Below the pieces are notes generated by a model. The model had not been told where the DNA came from, did not search any database, and was given only the letters and a program-made list of their open reading frames with translations. From contig JAPMXV010000054.1 of the NCBI GenBank assembly GCA_026936335.1, positions 124,001-188,000 of the forward strand: DNA of 64,000 nucleotides. The letters are read 5' to 3'. Positions 21,008 through 33,914 of the stretch are shown here, piece by piece (the first letter of the stretch is position 1; every line of letters starts with the position of its first letter). Made by a program: the position numbers and the translations under genes. The DNA comes from Mantamonas sphyraenae (Eukaryota > CRuMs > Mantamonadidae).

Positions 21008-24000
21008 ATGTCTGTCGACCGACGCATCCGTGGCCGTCTTCAGGACGCTCGCGACGAGCAATCGGTGGACATTCTCAACGAGGCATACGCCCTGCTGACT
21101 GGCACCCACGACCGTGTGGTGTATGGCGAGGATGGCGTCGTGGACGAAACCCTCACCGACGAGGTGTTTGTCCTTTGTGCCGAAACGGCGCTCGAGGTGC
21201 GTTCCTGACTTGGGCCTTCGGCGCCAACCAACCATGCGTTTTCCCGCGCCCGCTTGCCACCGTCCACACACACACACACTCGGAAACGGAACACTGACAT
21301 GTCGCCTGGCCACACATGGCATCGTACCTGCCCTTGCCGTCTTTGTTGCCATGCATCATGGCCCGCTCACAGCTGGGTCAAGCCGAGCTTGCGTTGCAGG
21401 CGTGCAACGTCTACTTCCATAGTCAGCCCCCCAACAACCAATTCTACTGCCGCGCCCTGTTCTGCCGTGCCCTCATTGAACAACACGCGGCAACGGCGCT
21501 TAAAATCCCTGATTCGGTGCAGTGCATCCACAAGGGGGCCGAGTTTCTGCGCAAAGCGTTGCGCATCGCCCTGTCCGACGCCAAGTACGATTTCCTCCTG
21601 TACAACACCTCGGTGCTGTTTTGGCGTCTCGTGCGTCCCCTCCTCCAGGAACCACAGTACATGACCAGCCAATTGCCCTTGCTGTCAGACATCACACGCG
21701 CCCTGGACGACGTGTTTCCCGACTCTCTGCACGACTGGCGCATCCAGTACTCCCTTGCACTGGCACAGAGCCTCGCTGCAGATGGCAAATACGACGAATG
21801 TGCAAAACAACTCGCCAAGGCTGCATCACTGGCTGACAAGAGCACTCCCATGCGTCGTCCATCCATCATGGCCCTCCAGGTGCATCTCCTGCGTTCCCGC
21901 AGCGACCTTCTGGCCAAGGCCAAGGCAGACGCCAATCAGGACCCCGTCCTCAAACTCCTCTACGCTCTGCAACTCGTCAAGAGCGGCGTCGTATCCGACC
22001 CAAAGGCCGTGGACAAGGAGTTGCGTGACGCATACAACACCCTCGTCGCACTCGCCTCCAAGGCCAGCAAGAAGCAGCAGACCTCATCATCATCGACCAA
22101 CACATCGTCCTCCACATCCTCATCTTCATCCTCGTCATCGTCGTCGTCGTCGGCTGTGCTCACCAACGATGGCGACGACGGCGACAACCGCACACCCACC
22201 GTGTACCTGAGCACCACGTACACGCTGACACGAGAGGAACTGATGGCCCAGGTGGGCCACTTGGCCATGATGCATGGTGTGGATGACCTGGTGGACAGTT
22301 GTGTGCAGGTGATGCTCACCGCGTCCACAGTGGACCCTCAGTTGCGTGCAGAGTACCTCCAAGCTTACCTTTCTGTGCGAGCACTGGGTCCCATGGCCTC
22401 TGTGTACACCAAAGCCATGGTGGGCACCCATGTGGCCGCTGCTCAGCGCATCCAGAGGGCCCTCTTTGCCGCCATGCGTCAGGACGACCCTTCCTCCCTC
22501 ATCCAGGACGGCGCAGTCCTCCTGTGGAATCTGAGCATGCCTCTGTTGCAACCCAACCTGAGGGTGCACCTGAAGAAGCCCTTTGAGGTGGCTGCTGCCG
22601 CCCTGGAGAAAATTGATTCCCCTCTGCGCCGTCTCCGCGCGCAGTTCCACTACGAGCTGGCCAAGTGCGAAGTGGACCAGGATCTGTTGGCCAAGGCCAG
22701 CATCCATGCCAACAAAGCCATGGGCATGGACTACGTTGGATTGGCCGACGCACGTGAACGCACGGGCCTGCTGCGTCCCCTCGACCGCCACCTGGCTCCC
22801 CTCCACCACACCATCGAGCTCAAGACCAAATTGTACAAAGCGCCCGAGGGTGTCCACGAGCAAACCTTGCTTATGATCGAACAGGCCAAGGAGACAAAGG
22901 ACATCACGCTGACGTCCACCATGCTGGAACGCGCAGCATCCATCCTCACCTCCCACCAAATCCTGACCAAGGATCCCAAGGCGCTGGCCGAGCAGACCAA
23001 GGAGCGTGCGTGGATCTGGGCAGAAATGGCAAAGGCTGCGTGGCACAAAAAGATCGGCAGTGTGGCACAGGCAGCAGCCGAACCGCTGTTGGAGTTTGCA
23101 TCGGACCCCGTGCGCGATGCAGACCTGATGCGCATGCAGGCGCAGGTGTGTTTCATTGTGGCCGAGACGCACATTGCCAAGCTTCAGGAGGAGGACATCC
23201 ACCTGGGCATCCTGGACGACGAGGACGGCGTGGACGAGGACATTCGACAGACGCACTCGCTGGTGCACCAGTACTTCCTTCGCGGACGCGACTACGGCGA
23301 ACAGCTTGGCGAGAGTTGGATTGTCAACAACACGGGCATCTACCTGTGGAACTACTACCTGCCTGCGTTCAAGCAGGGGCTGTACCATCAGGCACTGGAG
23401 TGGCTGGAGAGTGTGCACGCCTCATTGCGTGCCCTGCCCGACGACGAACGCGACAACGTCCTCAGCGCACGCGTGGCCTATGCTCTGTCCAATGCCCTCG
23501 AGCAGGCCTTCCTCTTGCGCATGCAACAAAGCAATTGGAGCAAGCAACACGGCGACGAAACAATGCCCCATCCGTTCTTCCTCCTGCAGAACGTACGTCT
23601 CATGCAAGCCAACTATGCCCAACAGCAGCAACAACAGCAGGAGCAAGGTGCCAGCGGCAGCAGCACCAAGGGAAAGAAGAAGAAACAGGCAGAGTCAGAG
23701 TCGGCGGAGGCCGAGGAGCAGCAGCAGAAGCAGAAGGGACAGCCGACGGGCGACACATCGAACCAGCAGCAGATGCAGATGCAAATGCCCACAGACGACA
23801 AAGCGGAAGAGTTGCAGCGTGCAGAGGCTGTGTGTGAAGAGCTGATTGGCTCTGCAGACCCGCGGGTGACCAAAGATCTGGTGTTGCAACTTGCACACAT
23901 CCAACGGCTGCGCAAGCAGACAAAGGCGTCGAGCAAGAGTAGCTCGCCCTACGTGCAGTGTGTCCTGGCTCTGGACACAGCCACGAGTCCATCCTTGTCG

Positions 24001-24187
24001 GTGTCTCGTAGCACACGCCAGGACGAGTGTCGCCGTGCGTTTGCTCTCATGCAGGAGTGGGTGGCACAGGAGAGCAAGAAGGGCAACGAGCTGAGCCCCG
24101 AGCTTTGGGCTCGCATTGCACGCGTGGCTGTGCAACTTGGCATGATCCAACTGTGCATCCAGGCAGCCCAGGAGGCCATTGCCATGC

Positions 24188-24218
<31 letters not shown>

Positions 24219-27200
24219 TGGCAAGGGAAGCGGAAACACACAAGACGAAGACGCAGATGATGACGACGATGATAAGCGCCGTTCGCGCAGCCGTGGCAAA
24301 TCGTCGCACAGGAACGCGGGAGCAAGCAGCAGCAGCAGCAGCAGCAGCAGCGGCGGTGCAGGTGGGGACAACACGACCACCAACGCGGGATCGCATGGGA
24401 CGGGAAAGAGGAAACGCACGCCGAAGCGCATGTTGCGGTGGTATTCGATGGCAGAGTGTGCATGGGGAGAGGCGATTGTGGGCATGATCGAGCCCGGGGA
24501 GCAGGAAAAGAGCTTCCAGGACAAGCTGCGTCGCGAGGGCATCCAACATTTTGTGGCCGCATGCAAACACGCAGGCGACGCTGGGTCACGCGTGCTGTTT
24601 ATGGAGGCGGCCATGCAGTTTTGGAACGCAGCCAACCCGCTGATGGGCATGCAGGTGACACGGCAGGTGCTTCTGGCACCGCTGCAGACCATTGTGGCAC
24701 AGGTGCCGCGCAAAGGGGTTGCCTTGGGTCCGCGCGAAGAGGTTCCTGTGTTGGCGGAGCTGGAACAGCGTAGGCGCAAGCAGGAGGAGGCCGAGAGTGT
24801 GTTTCTGGTCTCTCTCTACCGCGTCATGTTTGACTGCCTCACCGATGCCTCGCGTTGGGAAGAGGGGATGCAAGTGGCCTCGCAGGCATTTGCAGTCATT
24901 CCCGTGGCGCACCACAAGTCGTTGTGGCAGGCCAAGATCGAGTTTATGAGTCGCGTCGGCCGCAATGTGACCGCGGACATGGCCAAGATCAAGGAGTATG
25001 ACGAAGAGACGCAGAGCAAGGTGTGGTTGACACTTGCGCGTGCATCCAGCAACAAGTTTGAGCAACTCAGTGCCTACCAGCAGGCAGTGGACATCCTGCA
25101 GGACCAGCCGTGGAAACAGATCCAGGTGATGATTGAGTTTGGCGAGTGGCTGTTTGACAACGACTTTCCCGCACAGGACGCCGAAGACCAACTGGAATCT
25201 GCAGTGGACATCCTGTTGGACATTGAGGAGGAGGCGGCGGCGGCGGCGGCGTCCGTGGCAGCAGGCGGTGTGGGTGGCGACGACGAGACGGCGTCGGTTG
25301 CATCGGGATCGGTGTACAGTGCATCAAGCATGGCACGCAGCAGCGTGGGTGGGATGAGATCGGCAGCAGCAGGCAGTGGGTCGATGCTGGGCACTGGAAA
25401 ACGCAGTCACCGACGAGCAACGGCAGGGCGGCGTGGAGGGAGCACAGCGAGGCGCACACGTTCCGTGGTGTCTGGTGAGGGCACGGTGACGACGACGACG
25501 GGCACAGGCGGAGGTGGCATGCAACAGCAGGCCACACAGTTGACCATCGAACAGCTGGAGATGCTGTGTCGCATCCATCTGATGCTGGTGAAGATGGCGG
25601 ATGACGAGGAACGGCGCGTGGATTTTGTGCTGCTTGCACACCATTACATGCTGCGCATGTGGCAGACAACGGTGCGCACAGCAAACGAGGTGGAGGCGCT
25701 CAACAAGCACCTGGCGTCGGGTGAAAGCACCAACACAGAGGTTGTGGGACGTCCGGGGGTGGGATTGCGTGGCCTGCCTGTGGAAGAGGTGCACACGCTG
25801 CCGGTAGAATTGGCAGACTGGCTGGAATGGCGGCCAAGCGCCGCTCTCCTTGCATTGCTGCAGGACAATGACAGCGGACGCAGCGGACACCGCAACGCAT
25901 ACATGCTGGGCAAACACACGTTGCCTCGTCCCGATCTGTTGCAACACTACCTGTTGTATCTGTACGACACGCTGGAGGCGCAGCAGATGCAGTTGCACCA
26001 ACTGCCCGTGCTTGAGTTGCAACACCTGCTTGCCACCCACGTGCTGGACATGCCCGAGATGAGCCGTGTGGTGCACTTGCGTCGCGCCGTGCTCCTCTAT
26101 GCCATGAATCAACCGGCGTTGGGTGCACAGGCACGCGAGGCCGCCGGCGACGTGCGCATCACACCCGCCGAACGCATCCGTCACGCAGAAGACATCAAGC
26201 AGTACCAACAGATCAAAGCATTTGCAGGTGTGGACAACAAGGCGTCGTTGGGCGAGACCACAACCTCCCGAGAGGAGGTGGAGGAGGAGGAGGGCAAGTA
26301 TCTGCGTGCGGTGCGAGCTCACCAGGCGTGGCTGTGGATGGGTCGCAGTCTCGCCCAATTGGGTGAATTCAAATTGGCAGCCCATTTGTTGCAGGCGGCA
26401 GAGGAGCAGGCCCGCGCGTACGACGACCACGCGTGTTTGGCAAGGGTGTTGATGGCGCGTGCGCAATTGGTGCGTGTGTACCTGGACGACGTGGATGGGG
26501 CGGTTGCCATGCTGGAGGAGGCGCAGGAGCAGTACGCAGACATGGACTTTTGGCGGGACAGCAGCGTGCTTCTGGTGGAGTTGATGGTGGAGAGCGACGG
26601 GGTGCCCGCGGCAGAGGGCAAGCTCACACGCACGCTGGAGGCCATGGAGACGGTGGGCCAGCAGCGACCCAATGCCCAGAAGCAAGTGACACGCTGCCTG
26701 GGTGCGCTGCAACACGCCATGACTCGTCTGCTTCTGCACGAGGTGCGTTTCTTGGCAGGAAACGGCAGCCCGTTTGCCGATCGGTTGCGCGACGCCGTGG
26801 CTCACCTGGCACACAGTGAGCGCATGCTGAGGGATGTGCACGATCACCAGCAGTTGAGTGAGGTGTTGGTGGCCCATGCCGAACTGTTGCTGTCGCCGCT
26901 GTGTGCGCCTGCAAACCCGTCGCTTCTGGAGGAGCGCCATCGCATCGGGGTGCAGGCGTTGCAGCTGTTGGGAGAAGCCATGCGGTGTGCAGAGACGGTG
27001 TTGCGTCGCGTGACTCCGCCTGGGATGGGGCGTCAGGTGCACCTTGCGGCGGTGGGTCATCTTGCAGGGATCAAGGTGCGTGTGGCACGTGTGGAATTGA
27101 TGCTGGGTGCGTTGGAGGCAGACATGAAGGCAGAGGAGCAACGCAACAGGAGTGTGGAGCAGGTGTTGCAGGAGGTGTATCTGTACGATGACGACGAGCG

Positions 27201-29862
27201 CGAGGCACTGAAAGAGGCCAACCGTGCACCCACCCTCAGTCACGACGAGCGTGCCTTGACCCTGGCCACGGCCGCATACAACCTTGTTGCCGCCGTGCCT
27301 GCCCTGTGTGCAGACGCTCAGTTGGCAGTGGGTCAATGCATGCTCGCCATTGCCGATCGACGCGGCGTCCTGGACGGCATCTGGGCCAGCCGCGACGATG
27401 TCGTCAGCCACGAGACAGCCACACACAGCCATGGCACGGGTAAAGGTGGCGACGAAGACGAGCAAGGAGAGGCAAACAAGGAGGAGGACGAGACATCAAC
27501 GGCTCAGGCATCCGCGGATGCAAGGGCGAGCAACGCAGAAGCGTCGCAAGCAGGAGATGAGACAGGAAACGGAGATGACAAGGTTCGTGAGGAGCTGAAA
27601 CAGGTGCTGTTGAAGGCGAAGGAGGAGGTGGAATCGAGTGTGCACATGGCCAGCAGCGAAGACGTGGCGTTTCTTGGGGAGGCAGCAGAAGTGCTGTTGT
27701 CTGCGTTGGAGACGGCCAGGAGCCTGGGTCAGCTGGATGTGATCCAGGGTGCATCGATGGCACTGGCCGAGTGCTACGGAGTGGCCATCGACCCGTGGAT
27801 GACGGCAGAGGCGCTTGTGGCAGCACGGAGCGCAGCGTTTGCCCAGTTTGGTCGGCAGGTGTTTCTGGATGCGTGCGGCCGTGGCAACCGGGAAAAGTTG
27901 TTCTTTTGGCAACGGATGCACCTGGAGAGGGGACTGGTGGCAGCCCAGGAGACACAGGCGTACAAACGCAACGCAGCGTACCTTGTGCAACACAGCGAGG
28001 TGTGGGCACGCAGTCAGGTGAGCGATTCGTTGGAGGAGATGCGTGTGCTGTTGCCTGCGGGAGTGCAGGTGTTGCAGTTGGACGTGAGTGGCGACGGACG
28101 CCATTTGATGGTGGCCATGGTCAGCGAACAGGCCGATGCCACGCGTGTGATGCGTTTGCCCCTCGATCAACAGCTACTGGCTCGGGTGCATGCCAACCAC
28201 ACCCGTTTCCGTCGCATGGTTCACAGGTCCATGTTTCGCCATGCAAAGGCCGCCGCTGCGGTGTCGTCTGCAGGCAAGCGACGTGCTGCCAAATTGGCAG
28301 CCGCAGCCTCGGCATCGGGTGGCGCTGGTGGTGGCGCTGGTGCTGGAGGAGGAGGAGGGGACGACGACGAAGAGTATGGGTATGCACTGGGAGACGATGA
28401 GGATGGGGCAGGCACGGGCGAGGTGTTGGATGTGTCATACATCCCGCGACCGAGCACAGCAGCAGGCAGCGGTGCGGCGGCAGTGTTTGCAGCCAAACAG
28501 GCCGATGCGGCGCGCAAACGATTGGTGCGTCACTTGGCCAGCGACGATGCGTCGACGGTGATGAGTGGGGAGTTGATGGCGTATGATCCGGGGCAGTTGA
28601 GTTTTGTGCAGGCGGCGTTTGATGAAGTGGTGCGTGGGCTGGACGAATTGCTGGCAGGTGTGACGCAGGAAGTGAGTGCCGCGTATGCAAGTGTGCCATT
28701 CCATGCGCTGGTCCTGCTGGCCAACGAGCGCGTGTTTGCAGAGTTGCCTCTGGAGGCATTGCCGTACCTGCGCCTGTTGGCCGATCGCAACGGCGTGTGC
28801 ATCTCGCGTGACTTTTCCATGCACATGCTGGCACACAGGGTGCGTGCGTTGGGCAACCCCATTGTCGGTGGCGCTGCTGGCACACGTGCTGTCAGTGCCA
28901 CGGGAAGCACACGCAGCAGCGAATCCGCTGGCAAGAGTGGTGGCGGTGGTCGTGCTTCCCGACGCTCTGGTGGCAGCGGCAGCAAGCAATCCTCGCAGAC
29001 CCAACAACAACAGACAGCGCAACAGACACAGGGCCAAGACGAGGTGGCGGCATGGACGTTGGACTGGTCGACTCTGCAGTACATTGTGGACCCGCACGAC
29101 GAGGACGAAAAGGTGGTGAATGTGTCGCTGCGTGAGAGTGCTCGCATGGCGGAGGTGTGGGATGAGGTGAGCGCGCAGCATCGTCCTCAGGCACACGGCA
29201 GCAGCAGCAGCAGCAGCAGCAACAAGGCAAGCAAGCAGACACAGTCACAGACGACGGGGTGGCAGGGGGTGGTGGGTACGCAGCATGTGCCCAGCAATGG
29301 CGAGTGGCAACGTGCGCTGGCCACAGGCAATGCGTTTGTGTACCTTGGACTCAACCGTCTGCTGGGCTACTGTCAGGCCCAGGACGTAGCTGGCATGAAC
29401 CTGGGTGCCTGTCAGTTGGCCCTGCTGGCGGATGGCGTGGAGAACGAATTGTCGCGACGCAGACAGCTGAAGCTGGACGTGCAAGCCAACGCCCAGCAAA
29501 AGAGGCTGGAACAACCCGTGCACACGGCTGCCCTTCTCTCCATCCACGGTGTCCAGAGTGTGTGTGTGAACCAATGGCACACAGACGCAGACGCAAACGC
29601 ACAACTGATCAAGGGCACCTTTGCCGCCCTCAAGCGTGGCGAGCTTCTCGCGTGCGCCGTCCGCGCGTCGTTGACACCGGCAGCAGAGGCGATGTCTTCT
29701 TCTTCGGCTGCCGGTGGCGCTGCTGACAAGGAGGATGCCAGTGAGACTGGTGTCTTGGCAGAAGGGGCGGCGCAGGCGGAGGAGGAGGCGGCGGATGAGG
29801 AAGCGCTGCTCTTTCGTCGTTTCAACCCTGTTGTGTATGGAGTGGGCGTCATGCGCGTGTAG
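21008..29862 (+). CDS. CFAP46: Cilia and flagella associated protein 46
   Basis: Large TPR-type scaffold of the central-pair apparatus (C1d projection) of motile axonemes. Exon 1 is 21008-21196 and exon 2 is 21373-29862, giving 2892 residues against about 2700 in human. The N-terminus reads ILNEAYALLTGTHD ... DEVFVLCAETALE, then after the intron LGQAELALQACNVYF, YYFLVYN-like FLLYNTSVLFWRLVRPLL, all matching the family start. Long helical repeats follow, interrupted by species-specific poly-Gln, poly-Ser and acidic tracts (around 22080-22160, 23620-23800, 24190-24370 and 28900-29240). The C-terminal third contains AELPLEALPYLRLLADRNGVCISRD and ALLSIHGVQSVCVNQWHTD. Only one intron in almost 9 kb is notable. 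Ends convergent with the next gene, 105 bp away. Confidence 0.93.
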
Positions 29863-29967
29863 AGGGCGAACCAGGAGGGAGGGAGGGTGTGTGTGTGTGT
29901 GTGAGGAATTGGACGAAGCAAAAGAGGCAATGGACACCACAGGCATGGGAATGGGAATCTGTGCTGA

Positions 29968-30846
29968 TCAGTTGCTTCTCTTTCTCGACAGGGCGTTGCG
30001 CAGACGACCAACGGAATGCAGCACGCGTCGGAAGTATCTGTTGAGTGCAAATGTCATCATGTCACTCACATCCTCCTGCTGTGTTCATGTGTGGTGGGGG
30101 GAATCCAATCCAAAGAAAACACTCACCTCGGCAAACCGCCGCGAGTCTCGGCGTCTCCTGGCGAGCCCTTCCAGCCAAGCATCCAACGCCGATGCCTGTG
30201 TGTTGCTCAGGGATTCGCCCTGCTGTGCCTCGTCGTATTGTGATTGGCTGACATCATCATCATCATCATCGTCACTCGAGGGAAGCCCCTCGTCGTCGTC
30301 TTGGGTGCGTCGTCTTCGCTTGCGCGTGTGGCTCTCCTCAGAGTTCAGGTGAGCCTGCAGGCCCGTCCAGAACGCAGGGGTGCGGACAAAGCGCAAGGCT
30401 GGGTCCAATCCACTGTGTGGGTCTGCCACCACGTGTACGTTGACACTGTGTTGTTGGATGCGATGCAGCGAGCGAGTGTTGAACATTTCGGCAAGCCACC
30501 TTTCGTCATCGTCAGGCAGCAGCAGCACTTCCTCGTCGTCTTCCCCTTGCCCATCATTGCCCACCTCCACAGGAAGACGCACCTGGACCACACCCTTGGA
30601 CAGGAAGCGCACAGGCGAGGTGTGGTCCATGTTGTCGTTGTCGTTGTCGTTGTTGGCAGCAGCTTCGTGCGTCGTGCTGCTGATCTGCTTCCGTTTCCGC
30701 TTGTTCTGTCGCCCCTTCTTGCCACGTTGTCGTTGGCTGCCATTTCTTCCGCCTTCCTCGTCCAACTCTTCCTCCTCCTCCTCTGTGCTGTCCAGCAGTC
30801 GCTTCGCTGCACGCAACAGGTGCAAATCCTGACGCGGCAGCGGCAT
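29968..30846 (-). CDS. Unrecognised charged, nuclear-looking protein, 275 residues
   Basis: Not recognised. Two exons, 30127-30846 and 29968-30075, join in phase; the acceptor sequence CAGCAG offers two possible sites one codon apart. The N-terminal half is low complexity: a Glu run, then a strongly basic stretch (KKGRQNKRKRKQ) likely to act as a nuclear or nucleolar signal, then Asn-Asp repeats. A more ordered middle reads VRLPVEVGN ... DDERWLAEMFNTRSLHRIQQ and DPALRFVRTPAFWTGLQAHL. A second basic/acidic patch precedes a helical, Arg-rich end (MMTFALNRYFRRVLHSVGRL). Nucleolar function is a guess from composition only. Confidence 0.7.
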
Positions 30847-31040
30847 TTCCCCCCTTCCTCCAACAATGCGCGTGCGGGAATACTTGGGTGCCCTGCCTCA
30901 CATCCAACCCTCCTCTTTCTTTCCCATCCACCCACCCACCCAACCACCCACCACCCACCCACACACTCACACCACAAAGTGAGTGCAATGAACGCAGGGG
31001 TTGGCGGCTGGGCAAGCAACCCATCCCCCCCCTTGCTCGC

Positions 31041-32750
31041 ATGCGTGGTGCAACCACTGTTGTCTTGACACTGTGTGCGTTGGCATGCACCGTGGTGGCA
31101 TTGACACACGGCAACGAGTATGCCTGGTCGTTTGGGGTGGCAGATGACAACGGAGGGGCCGGCGCTGCTGGGTCGGCTGCCTCCGATTCCGTCCCGGCGT
31201 GGTACCAGGGTCACAGCCTGCCACTGAGCGAGTCGGACCAGAGTCGATGGGACTCGTTCCGTCGGTGGGCCGAAAGCAAGCGTGTGCGCTGGTACAATCT
31301 GGAGCTGGGACGCTTCGGGGGCACCGACCGAGGTCTGCGAGCCAGCCGCCGTGTGCGTCAAGGGGAAGTGCTGTGTGCGGTGCCACGCACACTGTTGCTC
31401 AACAGTACGGCACTGTTGGAAAGCCAGCCTTTGTTGCGAGGCATTGTAGAGGGCATTCCGGGTGATTTGGAGGCGAGCAAACGGCCGCAGAGCAGCGATG
31501 TGCTTGCCCTGTGGCTGGTGTTGGAAACACGTCTGCGGGGAGCCCAATCGACATACCATCCGTACCTGGAGATGCTACCCTCACCAAGGGACTTTGTGGA
31601 TGTGACCAGCATGTCGGAAGAGAGCATGAAGTTGCTGGAGGGGTCGTCGGCACCGCAGTGGATCCGAGCGTACCAGGAGTGGAACCGACACACCTTTGAC
31701 CTGTTTTTCCGCAACAATGCCTACATCAAAGCACGCCCCAAACTCAACATCGTCACCTTTGACCAATGGCAATGGGCCATGATGGTGGTGCGTTCGCGCA
31801 CGTTTTCGTTTCGCAACTCGGACGACGACGACGACGATGCGGCGGAGGAGGATCATCAACAACAACCACAACAAGAAAAACAACAACAGGCAACCGCAGA
31901 GGGCGGTGGCATGGGTGAGAAGGGCACCCGAGGACGACAGAGTGGTGGTACGTTTGGATCGTCGGGCAGGCTGGTGAACGGGGTGGTGGGGCATGATGAC
32001 GAATCGTTGCTGCTGGTGCCGTTTGCGGATCTGTTCAACACGGATCCCAGTGCTCCGTTGGGCATTTGGCGAGTGGAGGGTGATGAGTTGGTGTTTCGGT
32101 CGCCTCAGAACTACGAGCAGGGGAGTGAGGTGCGGTTGAACTACCACGTGATGGCCAACATGCACCTCATGCTGTACTATGGCTTTGTGTTGCGCAACCA
32201 CCAGCAGGAACAAGTGTGGTTCCAACTGCCGCCTCTGTCCGACTCGGTGCCCAATGCACCGCGCAAACGGGCGCTGCTGCGACGCGAGGGACGGGTGCAC
32301 GGAGGCGACAACACAGCACAGGCCACTTTTCTGAAAACAGGCTACGATGGCAGCTTGGTGGCTTACATGCGTGTGGTGCAACTGGATGAGGCCGAGTTGC
32401 GTGCGTACACACCGTACGCCTCGTCTCGGCTCATCAGCTTGCCCAACGAACTTCGCGTCTTGCACGCCATCGAACGCATCGCCAAACGCATGCTGCGTGG
32501 CTACGGTGCAACCAGTGTGGAGGAAGACGAAGCACTGTTGGACGCCTCGCCTGCACCCGATTGGATGGGTGCCATGGAGCGCATGTGTGTGGTGGTGCGC
32601 ATGGAAGAGAAAAAGACCCTGCAGCTGACTCTCGACAGACTGCGCCGGGACATTCGCCACTTTCGACGCCAGGTGGAACAGGAGACGAGGAAGCAGCAGA
32701 GGAACAAACAAGGGAGGGCAAAGAGGCAAGTGTCAGGCAATGGCAGGTGA
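31041..32750 (+). CDS. SET-domain protein, Rubisco-LSMT/SETD3 type, with N-terminal signal
   Basis: Putative protein methyltransferase of the SET plus Rubisco-LSMT class. Single exon, 569 residues. The N-terminus (MRGATTVVLTLCALACTVVA) is a hydrophobic leader, unusual for this family, and suggests secretory-pathway entry or organelle targeting. The split SET domain starts at FRRWAESKRVRW and GLRASRRVRQGEVLCAVPR, and closes with LLVPFADLFNTD (usual LVPxADxxNH) and GSEVRLNYHVMANMHLMLYY, where NYG is changed to NYH. An Asp-, Gln- and Gly-rich insertion of about 70 residues sits inside the domain. The C-terminal helical region fits Rubisco-LSMT substrate-binding domains. Substrate unknown. Activity is uncertain because of the altered NYG motif. 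Confidence 0.82.
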   Translation: MRGATTVVLTLCALACTVVALTHGNEYAWSFGVADDNGGAGAAGSAASDSVPAWYQGHSLPLSESDQSRWDSFRRWAESKRVRWYNLELGRFGGTDRGLRASRRVRQGEVLCAVPRTLLLNSTALLESQPLLRGIVEGIPGDLEASKRPQSSDVLALWLVLETRLRGAQSTYHPYLEMLPSPRDFVDVTSMSEESMKLLEGSSAPQWIRAYQEWNRHTFDLFFRNNAYIKARPKLNIVTFDQWQWAMMVVRSRTFSFRNSDDDDDDAAEEDHQQQPQQEKQQQATAEGGGMGEKGTRGRQSGGTFGSSGRLVNGVVGHDDESLLLVPFADLFNTDPSAPLGIWRVEGDELVFRSPQNYEQGSEVRLNYHVMANMHLMLYYGFVLRNHQQEQVWFQLPPLSDSVPNAPRKRALLRREGRVHGGDNTAQATFLKTGYDGSLVAYMRVVQLDEAELRAYTPYASSRLISLPNELRVLHAIERIAKRMLRGYGATSVEEDEALLDASPAPDWMGAMERMCVVVRMEEKKTLQLTLDRLRRDIRHFRRQVEQETRKQQRNKQGRAKRQVSGNGR

Positions 32751-32814
32751 GGAAACGACCAACATCGAATGGAATTGTTGAAAAACCACCAATCATGGTC
32801 ATCATTGTCATCGT

Positions 32815-33783
32815 TCACGACAGTGTGGACAGCAGATGGGTGGTGAGATCGTTGTAAATGAGCCAGAAAAAGGTAGCGTAGCCAACATGCCAGATGGCAT
32901 GACTGTGGACGTGGTAGTCAAAGGTGCGGGTGAGAAACACCTCTGGGATTTTGAGGACAAAGATGGCCAGGGCCAGGGCGAGAATGACGATTGCCTGGAT
33001 GGGTTGGGTGTGGAAACGACCATACTCCATGACGTAGTGGGGCAGGGTGAGCAGGGTGGTGACACTGATGTTGGTGAACAGCAACCCTTTGGGGCACTCC
33101 CGCCAGTGCAGGGTACGCCACACCAACACATAGCCTGCCGTCAGTGATAGCAACCCAAAGGCCATGCGGAATCCTGTGGTGGGATCCAGGGCAAAGTCAT
33201 CGCCAAGGAGCCAGGAGAGGGTGAGGGGCCAGTTGGAGGCCACCGCCACCAGGAAGCCTCCCAGGGCCACGTTGATGCCAAACAGATCGATGATGGTCCA
33301 ATGATGGTAGTAAGGCGTGGAGCAGAAGATGTGATAGCACGCGGTGAGGATGAAGTTGACGTGGAGGGCAGAGATGCCCGTTTCCAGACCTCGGTACGCC
33401 AGTGTGGCACGTTGGCTGGGACTGAACAGCGAGTGGACCCGTGTATGTAACCAAACATTGTAGCAGAGACTAAGGAGGGATGTCCAAATGTTGCTGCTCT
33501 CATTGCTCCACGTGTACAGCAGCCGGAGGGCTTGTCGATGCGAGCTGAACCTGTGGAACCCCTTTCGCATGAATTTGTTCTTGTGCACGTGTGCTGGCGC
33601 CCGTTCAGACTCGAATGCAACTGTGTGGAGGGAGAACATGCTTGCACTGCGCATGGAAGGCAGTGAGCGCACGTCGTCGCTGTCCCTGTCGTCGTTTTCG
33701 GCGTGGATGTCGTCCGGTGTCGTCTCTCCGTCCTCCGAAGTGGCCTTGCGTTGCCGCACGCTTTTACGTGAGGCGTGCACCAT
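32815..33783 (-). CDS. PAQR-family (adiponectin/progestin receptor-like) membrane protein
   Basis: Seven-helix membrane protein of the adipoR/PAQR/hemolysin III superfamily; members are zinc-dependent ceramidase-like enzymes or receptors. Single exon, 322 residues, with a charged cytoplasmic N-terminus. Family signatures are the opening WSNESSNIWTSLLSL, ALHVNFILTACYHIFCST in the middle, and the C-terminal DYHVHSHAIWHVGYATFFW, where the HxxxH pair supplies zinc ligands. Whether it responds to a ligand or acts on lipids cannot be told. It is of interest that a ceramide synthase lies 14 kb away, though adjacency is not close enough to imply linkage. Divergent from the oxygenase/F-box gene (131 bp between starts). 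Confidence 0.88.
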   Translation of the reverse strand: MVHASRKSVRQRKATSEDGETTPDDIHAENDDRDSDDVRSLPSMRSASMFSLHTVAFESERAPAHVHKNKFMRKGFHRFSSHRQALRLLYTWSNESSNIWTSLLSLCYNVWLHTRVHSLFSPSQRATLAYRGLETGISALHVNFILTACYHIFCSTPYYHHWTIIDLFGINVALGGFLVAVASNWPLTLSWLLGDDFALDPTTGFRMAFGLLSLTAGYVLVWRTLHWRECPKGLLFTNISVTTLLTLPHYVMEYGRFHTQPIQAIVILALALAIFVLKIPEVFLTRTFDYHVHSHAIWHVGYATFFWLIYNDLTTHLLSTLS

Positions 33784-33914
33784 GATGGATGCAGTGCAAT
33801 GGCGATTCTAGATCGGTGTGTGGTGTGTGTACCTGTGTTCCTGTGTCCTGTGTCCTGTGCAGGAGGCGTGAATTGCGGTGTTTCGGACGGCGCCGCTTCC
33901 ACCACACCCGCGAG

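Noticed and set aside
25324-27465. 713-codon frame opposite CFAP46
   Set aside because: His/Gln-rich shadow without motifs; the sense strand is conserved CFAP46.
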